Shown: one piece after another, positions 27,310-34,427 of the stretch | How the letters are laid out: each line of letters begins with the position of its first letter | Position numbering within the stretch: position 1 is the first letter of the stretch | Assembly: GCF_001641615.1 (NCBI RefSeq) | Contig: NZ_LRRU01000002.1 | Span: 1-64,000 of the forward strand | DNA: 64,000 bases | Source of the DNA: Pseudoalteromonas gelatinilytica | GTDB taxonomy: Bacteria > Pseudomonadota > Gammaproteobacteria > Enterobacterales > Alteromonadaceae | Direction of reading: 5' to 3' | Made by a program: the position numbers and the translations under genes | The notes under the pieces: generated by a model | The model's database searches: none | What the model was told of the DNA's origin: nothing | Seen by the model: only the letters and a program-made list of their open reading frames with translations

Positions 27310-27492
27310 ATGAGTTTAATGTCTACAGAGCAAGTCGCGGAGTTTTTAGGTGTAAAAGTCGAACGCGTAAAACGACTCGCTCGCGAACATTTACTGATCT
27401 CGAAATCACAAGATGACAAAGGTGAGCCTTTGTTTGATCCAGAAGACGTAAAAAAATATAAAGAACTTGCCGAACGAATTGGCGGTCTTTAA
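27310..27492 (+). CDS. small MerR/excisionase-like HTH protein
   Basis: The product is 60 residues if it begins at ATG 27310, which has AAGGGGAA at ideal spacing; an upstream in-frame ATG (27229) lacks such a site. Residues 5-30 (TEQVAEFLGVKVERVKRLARE) form a MerR or excisionase-type winged helix, followed by GEPLFDPEDVKKYKELAERI. It has no effector domain, so it is either an architectural DNA-binding protein or a partner of something else. It is not near any integrase, so it is unlikely to be an excisionase. It shares a 4-bp 3' overlap with the convergent kinase gene. Confidence 0.65.
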   Translation: MSLMSTEQVAEFLGVKVERVKRLAREHLLISKSQDDKGEPLFDPEDVKKYKELAERIGGL

Positions 27493-28295
27493 TTTTTAAC
27501 TTTTTCTATAAAGTGGTCAAGCTGTGTAAGCAGTGGCGCCACTTTATCCATTGCACCACGTTGTTCGTACCAACAAATACATAAAAGTAAAAACAGCGCA
27601 TGAAACGCTGCGAGCTTTTCAACTGATAAGTTAAATTCGTGATGTTCGCACACTAATGCTTGATAGCGTTCAAGCAACACTAGTTGCTGCTCATCATTTA
27701 ACGTAAAGCTCACCACCAGCGCAGCTAAGTCGAAGTAAACATCGTTACTTTTGGCATATTCAAAGTCGATTAAAAACATACCCGTCTCATTCACAATGAT
27801 ATTTTCTTTCACTAAATCATTATGACAAAAACCCATGTCTTTAGGCGCTGAAGCAATATAAGCCAGAGACTGCTTAATTAGCTCAGCATGTTGCTGATAA
27901 CGCGCTGTTTGCTGGTAGTAGTTAATTTCGTAGGCAATATCCATCGGCTCGGTTAGCACAGGATAACGATGTAAATTAACTAAGTCGGGCAATAAGCTAC
28001 TACAAAAATCACCGCTGGCAATGCTGCCTGCCACGTATTCGAAAATAGCCGTATCGGCTGCTTGCTCTAACCAAAGTGGGGCTGGGCAGCAGCTTTGCTT
28101 TGCAAAATGCGCTTGCGCTGCAAGACCAATCGCCGGCCAGTGGTCGCGATAGTGCTTAACCAAAAAATCTTGGCTTGCTGTTTTAACTAGGTAGTTATCA
28201 TTGCTTAGCCCCTCAACCAGCGGGCTGATTGAAGTAATCACTAAACGTGAGTTGAAGCGCGTAAAGAGCGCGTGGATTTGTTGCTCTGTCTTCAT
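27489..28295 (-). CDS. APH/choline-kinase-like phosphotransferase, probable thiamine kinase
   Basis: This 268-residue small-molecule kinase has the catalytic loop GFCHNDLVKENIIV (about 157-170) with the Brenner-type HND and the metal-binding DFEYA (about 178), as in choline, thiamine and aminoglycoside kinases. It begins immediately after the pnuT-like stop, so translation is coupled. A YkoF-like thiamine-binding gene and a Pnu-type permease precede it, which favours thiamine (or hydroxymethylpyrimidine) as substrate over choline. This substrate call is inference. Confidence 0.7.
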   Translation of the reverse strand: MKTEQQIHALFTRFNSRLVITSISPLVEGLSNDNYLVKTASQDFLVKHYRDHWPAIGLAAQAHFAKQSCCPAPLWLEQAADTAIFEYVAGSIASGDFCSSLLPDLVNLHRYPVLTEPMDIAYEINYYQQTARYQQHAELIKQSLAYIASAPKDMGFCHNDLVKENIIVNETGMFLIDFEYAKSNDVYFDLAALVVSFTLNDEQQLVLLERYQALVCEHHEFNLSVEKLAAFHALFLLLCICWYEQRGAMDKVAPLLTQLDHFIEKVKN

Positions 28296-28919
28296 CTATA
28301 GCTGTGCAAGCGGCTTAGCCTGATGCTGCTCGTATTCTTCATACCAAGTTTTAAAGCCCCACGCGGCCATAATGGTGTAAAACACGAAAAGTACTAAGGT
28401 TGGGTAATACCCTTTTTCAAAGTATAGATACATAGACGCTGCATCAATTACAATCCAGTACAACCAGTTTTCCAGCACCTTCTTGGCAACAAGGTAGGTT
28501 GTCACCACCGCAAAACAGGTGGTAAAACTATCTAAATAAGCAAAATCTGCGTGAGTGTAATTGGTCATCACAAAACCAATGGCAACTGAGGCCAGTGAGG
28601 TGGCAAGCAAAATCACTGCATGGCGCTTTAACGACCATGAAATAATGGGCAGATGATCTTTATTGTTCATTCCCCTGCGCCAAACCACCCAACCATATAC
28701 CGCCATATACATGTAGTAAAAATTAAGGAGCGACTCCATCAACAGTGCGCCATTCCAGTACATTACGGTATAAATAAAGGTGCTGACAAACGCGGCTGGC
28801 CAACACCATAAGCTTTCTTTAATCGCTAACAATAAATACGCCATCGATAAGGCAACGGCAATATATTCCCAATGCGACATGGCAGTAAAGCCTGAGAAGG
28901 TTTCGCTCAAAAATTCCAT
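28296..28919 (-). CDS. pnuT: PnuC/PnuT-type vitamin transporter, probably thiamine (PnuT)
   Basis: The 207-residue membrane protein has about seven hydrophobic segments and the Pnu signature: LAIKESLWCWPAAF near residue 31, NFYYMYMAVYGWVVWRRG near residue 66 and NWLYWIVIDAASMYLYF near residue 150. PnuC takes up nicotinamide riboside and PnuT takes up thiamine; both depend on intracellular phosphorylation to trap substrate. The following kinase and the preceding YkoF-like gene argue for PnuT. No TPP riboswitch is visible upstream. Confidence 0.7.
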   Translation of the reverse strand: MEFLSETFSGFTAMSHWEYIAVALSMAYLLLAIKESLWCWPAAFVSTFIYTVMYWNGALLMESLLNFYYMYMAVYGWVVWRRGMNNKDHLPIISWSLKRHAVILLATSLASVAIGFVMTNYTHADFAYLDSFTTCFAVVTTYLVAKKVLENWLYWIVIDAASMYLYFEKGYYPTLVLFVFYTIMAAWGFKTWYEEYEQHQAKPLAQL

Positions 28920-28939
28920 AACACGCGCTACTTTAGGGT

Positions 28940-29197
28940 TTAGTCTTCGCTAGGCGACAAGTCACCATGTAAGAATTTACAGACAAAAATAGCTTTACCA
29001 AACTCTTCATAAGAACGTTTGATTTCAGTATTAAGTACAGACATCACTAAATCATAGTCACCAAAAATCTGAGTAGATAAGGTATTGGTGATCACTTTAA
29101 GCCCTTCGTAACTGTTTACACGGTCAATAAAGCCTTTGATAAACGGAATGTAGTCTTGATGTAGTGGGTACTTACTGATCTCTACTGAAAGTTTCAT
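28940..29197 (-). CDS. YkoF/MTH1187-type thiamine-binding protein
   Basis: The 85-residue protein begins MKLSVEISKYPLHQDYIPFI and has VITNTLSTQIFGDYDLVMS near residue 36 and AIFVCKFLHGD near residue 69, the ferredoxin-like pattern of YkoF/MTH1187 thiamine-binding proteins. It is cytoplasmic, without a signal peptide. It starts a three-gene unit with a Pnu-type permease and a kinase, so it may buffer imported thiamine. A tentative promoter lies at 29229-29257. Confidence 0.72.
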   Translation of the reverse strand: MKLSVEISKYPLHQDYIPFIKGFIDRVNSYEGLKVITNTLSTQIFGDYDLVMSVLNTEIKRSYEEFGKAIFVCKFLHGDLSPSED

Positions 29198-29228
29198 TAT
29201 GAGTTACCGAGTCTTTGAAAAGTATTGC

Positions 29229-29257
29229 ATTGTAACCCGCTTGTACTAACAAGTCAT
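29229..29257 (-). promoter_or_regulatory. putative promoter of the thiamine-uptake trio
   Basis: On the minus strand ATGACT (29252-29257) and TACAAT (29229-29234) are 17 bp apart, 31 bases before the YkoF-like start. The leader is too short for a TPP aptamer, so control would have to be by a protein. Confidence 0.45.
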
Positions 29258-29312
29258 GGCTATGGCTATTTTTTAGTGTAAAATCAGCCCCGATAAACAT
29301 TGAGGATTCATT

Positions 29313-29552
29313 ATGGCACGCCGCATCACTTACAAATTTAAAAACCAGCCTCGCGAAATCAATTTTGCAAAAGATAAATACCGCGATATGTACCATGCAA
29401 TCGCAGCGGCTGAAGGCATTGATTTAACGAATTATTTAAAGATGGAACAGCAAGTCGAAATGACTTCAAAAGGCTCTGCGGCAGTACGTAACTTTCGTGA
29501 TCAAGAATTCGCACGAATGGGATTCAGTGACGTGTATTTTATTAAAGAGTAA
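29313..29552 (+). CDS. DUF2960-like small protein
   Basis: The 79-residue protein, MARRITYKFKNQPREINFAK onward, resembles the DUF2960 family of Vibrio and Shewanella (assigned from memory). The middle is helical (MYHAIAAAEGIDLTNYLKMEQQVEM), with a basic N-terminus. GAGGAT precedes ATG 29313. No signal peptide or known catalytic motif is seen. It ends five bases from the 3' end of the convergent alr. Function is unknown. Confidence 0.7.
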   Translation: MARRITYKFKNQPREINFAKDKYRDMYHAIAAAEGIDLTNYLKMEQQVEMTSKGSAAVRNFRDQEFARMGFSDVYFIKE

Positions 29553-29557
29553 CAAAG

Positions 29558-30637
29558 TTACTCTTGATACTCGTAACTTACTCGTGGGGTGATATTACAC
29601 AGTAACTCGTACGGAATGGTTGTTGCGCACTGGGCAATCTCTTCAACGGGAAGCTCTGGCCCCCACATGATCACCTCGTCACCAACCTTGATGTTGTCGC
29701 GGTTATCACCAATATCCACCGTGATCATATCCATCGCTACACTGCCAACAATACCATAGCGTTGTGATTTGATAACCACAGGTGTGCCCTGCTCGGCATG
29801 GCGTGGATAACCATCCCCATAGCCCATCGCAACCACTGCAAGCTTAGTCGGTTTATCGCTATGCCAACGCCCACCATAGCCAACACACTGTTCAGCATCG
29901 ACATCGCGTATTGCGATAACACGCGTTTTTAAACGCATAACAGGTTCTAAGCCATGTTGTTGACCAACACCGTTGAGCATAGGCGATACACCATACAGCA
30001 TCAATCCTGGGCGCACCCACTCACCATGACCTTTTGGCCAGGCAATAATGCCAGCAGAGTTTGCAAGGCAATGTTGCTCTGTCTTGCCACTCGCTAGTGA
30101 GTCAAATAAGGCTATTTGCTGGGCTGTTTTTTCATCATTGATGTCGTCGGCGCACGAGAAATGCGTCATTAACTTAATGTCATCACGGGCATTTGGGCTT
30201 GCTTTTAAGCGATTGTAGAAAGACTCGAATTGCGAAGGAGCAATACCCAGTCGATGCATACCCGTATTCACTTTTAACCAGCATGCAATTGGTGCATCAA
30301 GGCTTGTGTTTTCAAGCGTTGTCAGCTGATTTTCATCGTGAATAATGGTTTGAAAGTTATTGGCAAGCAAGATCGGTAAATCGTCTTGATGAAAAAAGCC
30401 TTCAAGCAACACAATCGGTTTTGTCAGTCCGCCAGCACGCAGTGCTAATGCTTCGTCAATACGTGCAACCGCAAAAGCGTCGGCATCATTTAAGTATTGG
30501 GCAATTTTTACTAAGCCATGGCCATAGGCGTTGGCTTTTAGCACCGCCATAACTTTACAACCAGGCGCAAAGCGTTTCACTTGCGCTAAATTATGAGCGA
30601 GTGCTTGTAGGTTGATTTCGGCAATGGCTAAGCGCAT
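29558..30637 (-). CDS. alr: alanine racemase
   Basis: Alr interconverts L- and D-alanine with PLP for peptidoglycan. The 359-residue protein has the PLP lysine in VLKANAYGHGL (Lys34), VKLNTGMHRLG-like WLKVNTGMHRLG near residue 128, and MGYGDGYPR near residue 254 with the second catalytic tyrosine, followed by VGSVAMDMITVD. Its ATG overlaps the dnaB stop (TAATG), implying translational coupling. The dnaB-alr order is common in gammaproteobacteria. Confidence 0.95.
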   Translation of the reverse strand: MRLAIAEINLQALAHNLAQVKRFAPGCKVMAVLKANAYGHGLVKIAQYLNDADAFAVARIDEALALRAGGLTKPIVLLEGFFHQDDLPILLANNFQTIIHDENQLTTLENTSLDAPIACWLKVNTGMHRLGIAPSQFESFYNRLKASPNARDDIKLMTHFSCADDINDEKTAQQIALFDSLASGKTEQHCLANSAGIIAWPKGHGEWVRPGLMLYGVSPMLNGVGQQHGLEPVMRLKTRVIAIRDVDAEQCVGYGGRWHSDKPTKLAVVAMGYGDGYPRHAEQGTPVVIKSQRYGIVGSVAMDMITVDIGDNRDNIKVGDEVIMWGPELPVEEIAQCATTIPYELLCNITPRVSYEYQE

Positions 30638-32016
30638 TAGTATTCGTCGTCTATCGCTGGGCCCGCGTAGTTATCAAAACGCGAGAATTGACCTTGGAAC
30701 GTTAAGCGTACTTTACCGATTGGACCGTTACGCTGTTTACCAATGATGATTTCGGCCACGCCTTTTTCTGTACTGTCTTCGTTATACACTTCATCACGGT
30801 AAATAAACATGATTAAGTCGGCATCCTGCTCGATTGAGCCTGATTCACGTAAGTCGGAGTTGATTGGGCGTTTATCAGCACGTTGCTCTAGGGTACGGTT
30901 AAGCTGCGATAGTGCAATAACCGGACACTGCAGCTCTTTTGCCAGTGCTTTTAATGAACGAGATATTTCAGCAATCTCTAAGGTACGGTTATCTGATAAG
31001 CTTGGCACACGCATTAACTGCAAGTAGTCAACCATGATCATACTAATACCGCCATGGTCGCGGGCAATACGACGTGCACGCGAGCGCACATCCGTTGGTG
31101 TTAGGCCTGATGCATCATCCACATACATTTTACCTTTTTCCATCAACAAGCCCATGGTTGACGATAGACGTGCCCAATCATCATCATCAAGCTGACCGGT
31201 ACGCACCTTAGTTTGGTTAATACGACCTAGTGATGCCAGCATCCTCATCATGATTTGCTCTGAAGGCATCTCTAGTGAGTAAATGAGTACTGGCTTATCT
31301 TGTGTCATCGCAGCGTGTTCGGCTAAGTTCATCGCAAAGGTCGTTTTACCCATCGATGGACGTGCCGCCACAATGATAAGGTCAGAAGGCTGCATACCCG
31401 CCGTCATTTTATCCAGATCGGTATAACCCGTACTTACGCCGGTCACACCATCTTGCGGCGACTGGTAAAGCTCTTCAATCTTATCAACGGTTTTTTCTAA
31501 GATACTGTGTAAGCTTTGTGGACCTTCAGTGCTTTTACTGCGCTGCTCAGCAATTTTGAATACTTTACTTTCAGCAAAGTCGAGCAGGTCATGGCTGGTA
31601 CGCCCTTCTGGGCTAAAACCCGCTTCTGCAATTTCGTTCGCAACACCAATCATTTCACGAATAACAGCACGCTCTCGTACGATATTCGCGTAAGCATCAA
31701 TGTTCGCTGCACTTGGTGTGTTCTTGGCAATTTCAGCAAGGTAAGCAAAGCCACCAACACTACTTAACTGATTGTTTTTCTCTAAGCTCTCAGAAATAGT
31801 GATCAAATCGATTGGATCGCCACTTTCAGCAAGGCTCACCATTGCTTCAAAAATTAGCTTGTGGGTGCGGGTATAAAAATCCTGTGCAACCACTAACTCA
31901 GCAACACGGTCAAACGCTTGATTATCAAGCATTAAACCACCTAAAACAGATTGCTCAGCTTCAATTGAATGGGGAGGAACTTTTAACGTGTCGACTTGCT
32001 TATCTGGTTTGGCCAT
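30637..32016 (-). CDS. dnaB: replicative DNA helicase DnaB
   Basis: DnaB is the hexameric helicase of the replication fork. The 459-residue protein has the N-terminal collar domain (PHSIEAEQSVLGGLMLDNQAF), the RecA-like ATPase with Walker A AARPSMGKTTFAMN near residue 218, Walker B MIMVDYLQLM near residue 326 and the motif SDLRESGSIEQDADLI. E. coli DnaB is 471 residues. No intein interrupts it. It is followed by alr in a coupled pair. Confidence 0.97.
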   Translation of the reverse strand: MAKPDKQVDTLKVPPHSIEAEQSVLGGLMLDNQAFDRVAELVVAQDFYTRTHKLIFEAMVSLAESGDPIDLITISESLEKNNQLSSVGGFAYLAEIAKNTPSAANIDAYANIVRERAVIREMIGVANEIAEAGFSPEGRTSHDLLDFAESKVFKIAEQRSKSTEGPQSLHSILEKTVDKIEELYQSPQDGVTGVSTGYTDLDKMTAGMQPSDLIIVAARPSMGKTTFAMNLAEHAAMTQDKPVLIYSLEMPSEQIMMRMLASLGRINQTKVRTGQLDDDDWARLSSTMGLLMEKGKMYVDDASGLTPTDVRSRARRIARDHGGISMIMVDYLQLMRVPSLSDNRTLEIAEISRSLKALAKELQCPVIALSQLNRTLEQRADKRPINSDLRESGSIEQDADLIMFIYRDEVYNEDSTEKGVAEIIIGKQRNGPIGKVRLTFQGQFSRFDNYAGPAIDDEY

Positions 32017-32081
32017 AACTTCACAAAACTTAAATTGAATGGCTCTATTCTATCGACTTGCTAAGGCTGTGCAAATAGTTA

Positions 32082-32243
32082 ATACCAATCGACTTAAATA
32101 TTTGGTCATTCTAGCGTGCTAAATAAAGCGCTAACTGCGTTAGAAATGTCTAAAGTAGAGTAACTACATGTCAAAATTTCTGCCTTGTTATCACTTCATT
32201 TATCTGTCGCTATTTAAGACCAACAACTTAACACGATTGGTAT
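32082..32243. repeat. MITE-like element with imperfect terminal inverted repeats
   Basis: The stretch starts ATACCAATCG and ends CGATTGGTAT. Compared end to end, the 26-base termini match as ATACCAATCG, then mostly TTAA and TTGGTC. The 162-bp element has no coding capacity. It occupies most of the dnaB upstream spacer, between dnaB and the DUF4097 gene. A target duplication is not clear (possibly TA). The class is inferred from shape; copies elsewhere cannot be checked here. Confidence 0.6.
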
Positions 32244-32264
32244 AAGCGGGAAGTCTTCCCGCTT
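32244..32264. terminator. hairpin, probable terminator of the ECF-DUF4097 operon
   Basis: AAGCGGGAA and TTCCCGCTT are perfect complements around GTC. On the plus strand it is followed by TATTGT and on the minus strand by ATACC, so the T runs are weak. It lies 45 bases past the DUF4097 stop. Confidence 0.5.
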
Positions 32265-32298
32265 TATTGTAATTGAGTGAAATATTGTAATTGAGTGA
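32265..32298. repeat. short tandem duplication
   Basis: TATTGTAATTGAGTGA occurs twice, at 32265-32280 and 32283-32298, with an 18-bp period, just beyond the DUF4097 stop codon. It looks like a recent slippage duplication. Confidence 0.8.
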
Positions 32299-32308
32299 AC
32301 TGTAATCG

Positions 32309-33250
32309 TTATTTCTGTTTACGAAGTTCAATGCGTCCGCTAATGGTATCCATTTCGATATCAGCATCGCCACCGTTAATACTAAATTCTAAGTCGCTAG
32401 ATGGGCCGTATTTCGCCTTCGTTGCTTTGTCATCGCTTAGCTCATTAACGATTTTGCCGTTAGCATGAGCTTCAATTTCAAACTTTGCCGATACATCAGC
32501 TGGGAAGTAAAACTCGGCGTCACCACTGACTGATTCAAAACGAATATTAGCATCTTCAATCAGCTTACTGATGTGAACTTCAGCTTCACCGTTAACGGTA
32601 TTGATACGTAGTTTTTTAATTGCATCAAAAGCAAAGTCGATATCACCGTTTACGTTTTCAAGGCGCACATCTTGCGCTTTGGTCTTTGACTTAATGTCGC
32701 CATTCACCGCGGTAAAGCGTAAAGCACCTTGCGAGTTCTTATCGTTAATTTCACCATTGACTGTTTCAAAGCGAATATCACCGTTCAGGTCGTGGGCATT
32801 CACATCACCATTGACCGTTTCAAAACTCATGTTACCGCTAATATTTTGCACTGTGATATCACCGTTAACGGTATCGATCTCTGCGCCGGCTTCAAGCTCT
32901 TTGGCACTAACCGTGACATTCACCCCAGCAAATTCAAGCTCACTGCTTTTTGGCATATAAATGGTTAAGCGAGAGCCATCACCACTATTCCAGCCACCTA
33001 AGTTGCGCGGCATTTTTACGATAAATTCAACACGGCTGCCTTCAACCTCTAAACGATAGCCTTGTGCTTTATCGTCAAGCTCACCTTCGATTTTAAGTAG
33101 TGGTTTATCCCACCCTTCAATGCGAACATCACCACGTTGGTTTTCAATAAAAATGCGTTTATTTGCAGGTACATCAATTTGTTCATTAATGGTTTGTCCT
33201 GCCATTGCCATCAGTGGCAGTAATCCTAAAGTTAAGGCTAGTAATTTCAT
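32309..33250 (-). CDS. DUF4097-family exported beta-helix protein
   Basis: The product has a signal peptide (MKLLALTLGLLPLMAMAG) and a DUF4097/DUF4098-type body. Residues about 120-240 repeat the pattern (V/T)VNGD(I/V) at about 20-residue intervals seven or so times, which fits a stacked beta-helix of bactofilin-adhesin type. The start is ATG 33250 behind AGGAGTG. It follows an anti-sigma gene by 11 bases and is the likely output of the ECF operon. Location is periplasm or outer surface. Function is unknown. Confidence 0.75.
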   Translation of the reverse strand: MKLLALTLGLLPLMAMAGQTINEQIDVPANKRIFIENQRGDVRIEGWDKPLLKIEGELDDKAQGYRLEVEGSRVEFIVKMPRNLGGWNSGDGSRLTIYMPKSSELEFAGVNVTVSAKELEAGAEIDTVNGDITVQNISGNMSFETVNGDVNAHDLNGDIRFETVNGEINDKNSQGALRFTAVNGDIKSKTKAQDVRLENVNGDIDFAFDAIKKLRINTVNGEAEVHISKLIEDANIRFESVSGDAEFYFPADVSAKFEIEAHANGKIVNELSDDKATKAKYGPSSDLEFSINGGDADIEMDTISGRIELRKQK

Positions 33251-33261
33251 AATTGTCACTC

Positions 33262-33747
33262 CTAAATCGTTTGCCACTTCGGTGCATGCACCTTGTTAAT
33301 TAAGTCCAGTTGTTGCTGATAAATCTGCGATAGCATTTGTAATAAAGCCGGGTTTTCAGGTTCATTCTCAAGTGCTTGCTTAATGGCACTTTCGGCTTCT
33401 TCTAACTCTTTTAGTTGTTGCTGCCAGTTATCGGTTAACGCAGGTTGATTTTGATACTGCACCAACAAACCTTGCTTTTGCTTGGTAAAATAATCGCTCA
33501 TTGCCATCATACTGTTTGACTCGCCTTGGCCAACAAAAAGCTGTACGGTCAAAAGTGCTGCTATACAACAAGCGGCGATAGCTGCGAGTTTATTCCAACC
33601 ATGCGTTGGCTTATCAGCTTGCTGTGTTTGCCCTGTTGCAATTGCTCGCTCAATCCCCGGCCAAAGATCTTTATCAGGGCTAATATCTTGCTGCTGGTTA
33701 AGCGAGTCATTTAAAAATTGTTCAAATTCTGGCTTACTCATTTTCAT
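33262..33747 (-). CDS. membrane-anchored anti-sigma-like protein
   Basis: This 161-residue protein has an N-terminal cytoplasmic part (KPEFEQFLNDSLNQQQDISP), one membrane helix (about 52-72, LAAIAACCIAALLTVQLFVG) and a periplasmic, glutamine-rich coiled coil (about 90-155). That is the layout of an anti-sigma factor. Its start overlaps the end of the ECF sigma gene by 8-14 bases (ATG 33747 or 33741), which couples their synthesis. A classical zinc-binding ZAS motif (HxxxCxxC) is absent. The assignment rests on topology and context. Confidence 0.72.
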   Translation of the reverse strand: MKMSKPEFEQFLNDSLNQQQDISPDKDLWPGIERAIATGQTQQADKPTHGWNKLAAIAACCIAALLTVQLFVGQGESNSMMAMSDYFTKQKQGLLVQYQNQPALTDNWQQQLKELEEAESAIKQALENEPENPALLQMLSQIYQQQLDLINKVHAPKWQTI

Positions 33748-34285
33748 ACCACTCTTTTAATAACTGCCTTGCACGGTGAAATTGCGATTTACTAGAACCG
33801 ACCGCCATATCAAGCATGCTTGCTATCTCTTCATGGCGATAACCTTCAATGGCATGGAGCACAAACACCATACGTGCTCGCTCAGGTAGTCTCAGTACTA
33901 ATTTATCGAGGCCGTTAAAGCCGTCACAATCTGCTGCGCTTTGCTCATCCATACCGCTTTGTTCAAAACTCACTACTTTTTGAAACCAGCTTTTATGTTT
34001 GCGAATGTAGCTAATCGCAATATTGCTGGTAACACTGTGTAACCAAGTCGAAAATTGTGAGCGTCCATCAAAGTTCGCGATTTTGTGCCACAACTGTACA
34101 AACACTTCTTGTGTTGCATCTTCGGCGTGCTCTTTGTCTGCAAGTAATCGCAAACAAAGGCTATAAACCCGCTTCACATGCAACTCATAAAGTGTTGCAT
34201 AGGCTGCTTGATCACCGCTTTTTACGCGCTCTATCAAGGCATGCTCACTTTGCTGGGCGAACGCTTGTTCTGCATCTATCAACAT
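33734..34285 (-). CDS. ECF-family RNA polymerase sigma factor
   Basis: The 183-residue protein has sigma region 2 (about 20-90: ATLYELHVKRVYSLCLRLL, EDATQEVFVQLWHKIANFDG, FSTWLHSVTSNIAISYIRKH) and region 4 (about 125-175: LDKLVLRLPERARMVFVLHAIEGYRHEEIASML). It lacks regions 1 and 3, so it is extracytoplasmic-function type. An ECF-like promoter lies 44 bases upstream, implying autoregulation. It is followed by an overlapping anti-sigma gene and a DUF4097 gene. The inducing signal is unknown. The start codon could also be the TTG at 34282. Confidence 0.9.
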   Translation of the reverse strand: MLIDAEQAFAQQSEHALIERVKSGDQAAYATLYELHVKRVYSLCLRLLADKEHAEDATQEVFVQLWHKIANFDGRSQFSTWLHSVTSNIAISYIRKHKSWFQKVVSFEQSGMDEQSAADCDGFNGLDKLVLRLPERARMVFVLHAIEGYRHEEIASMLDMAVGSSKSQFHRARQLLKEWYENE

Positions 34286-34328
34286 CCTGGATGTTGTCCT
34301 TTATGATTATTGTTGTGAATTTAGTGTA

Positions 34329-34357
34329 TTAGACGTAAGGAGGGATTCAAAAGGTTT
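34329..34357 (-). promoter_or_regulatory. putative ECF-sigma-dependent autoregulated promoter
   Basis: On the minus strand AAACCTT (34351-34357) and CGTCTAA (34329-34335) are separated by 15 bases. This resembles ECF promoters of the GGAACTT/GTCTAA type more than sigma-70. It lies 44 bases before the sigma gene. Confidence 0.55.
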
Positions 34358-34427
34358 AAATGAAATTAATTTTTTTTGTGTAAGCTACAAATAATTGAGC
34401 TTACACAATTTTATTTGGGGATTTGCG

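Noticed and set aside
27310..27492. Phage excisionase next to a tRNA gene
   Set aside because: The HTH protein is near tRNA-Arg, but no integrase, attachment repeat or phage genes are present, so an integrated element is not supported.
29198..29312. TPP riboswitch before the thiamine-uptake trio
   Set aside because: The conserved CTGAGA and ACCCTTTGAACCTG elements are absent and the leader is too short.
32601..32968. Two overlapping plus-strand frames opposite the DUF4097 gene
   Set aside because: They arise from the repeated VNGD codons read in the antisense direction; no ribosome site.
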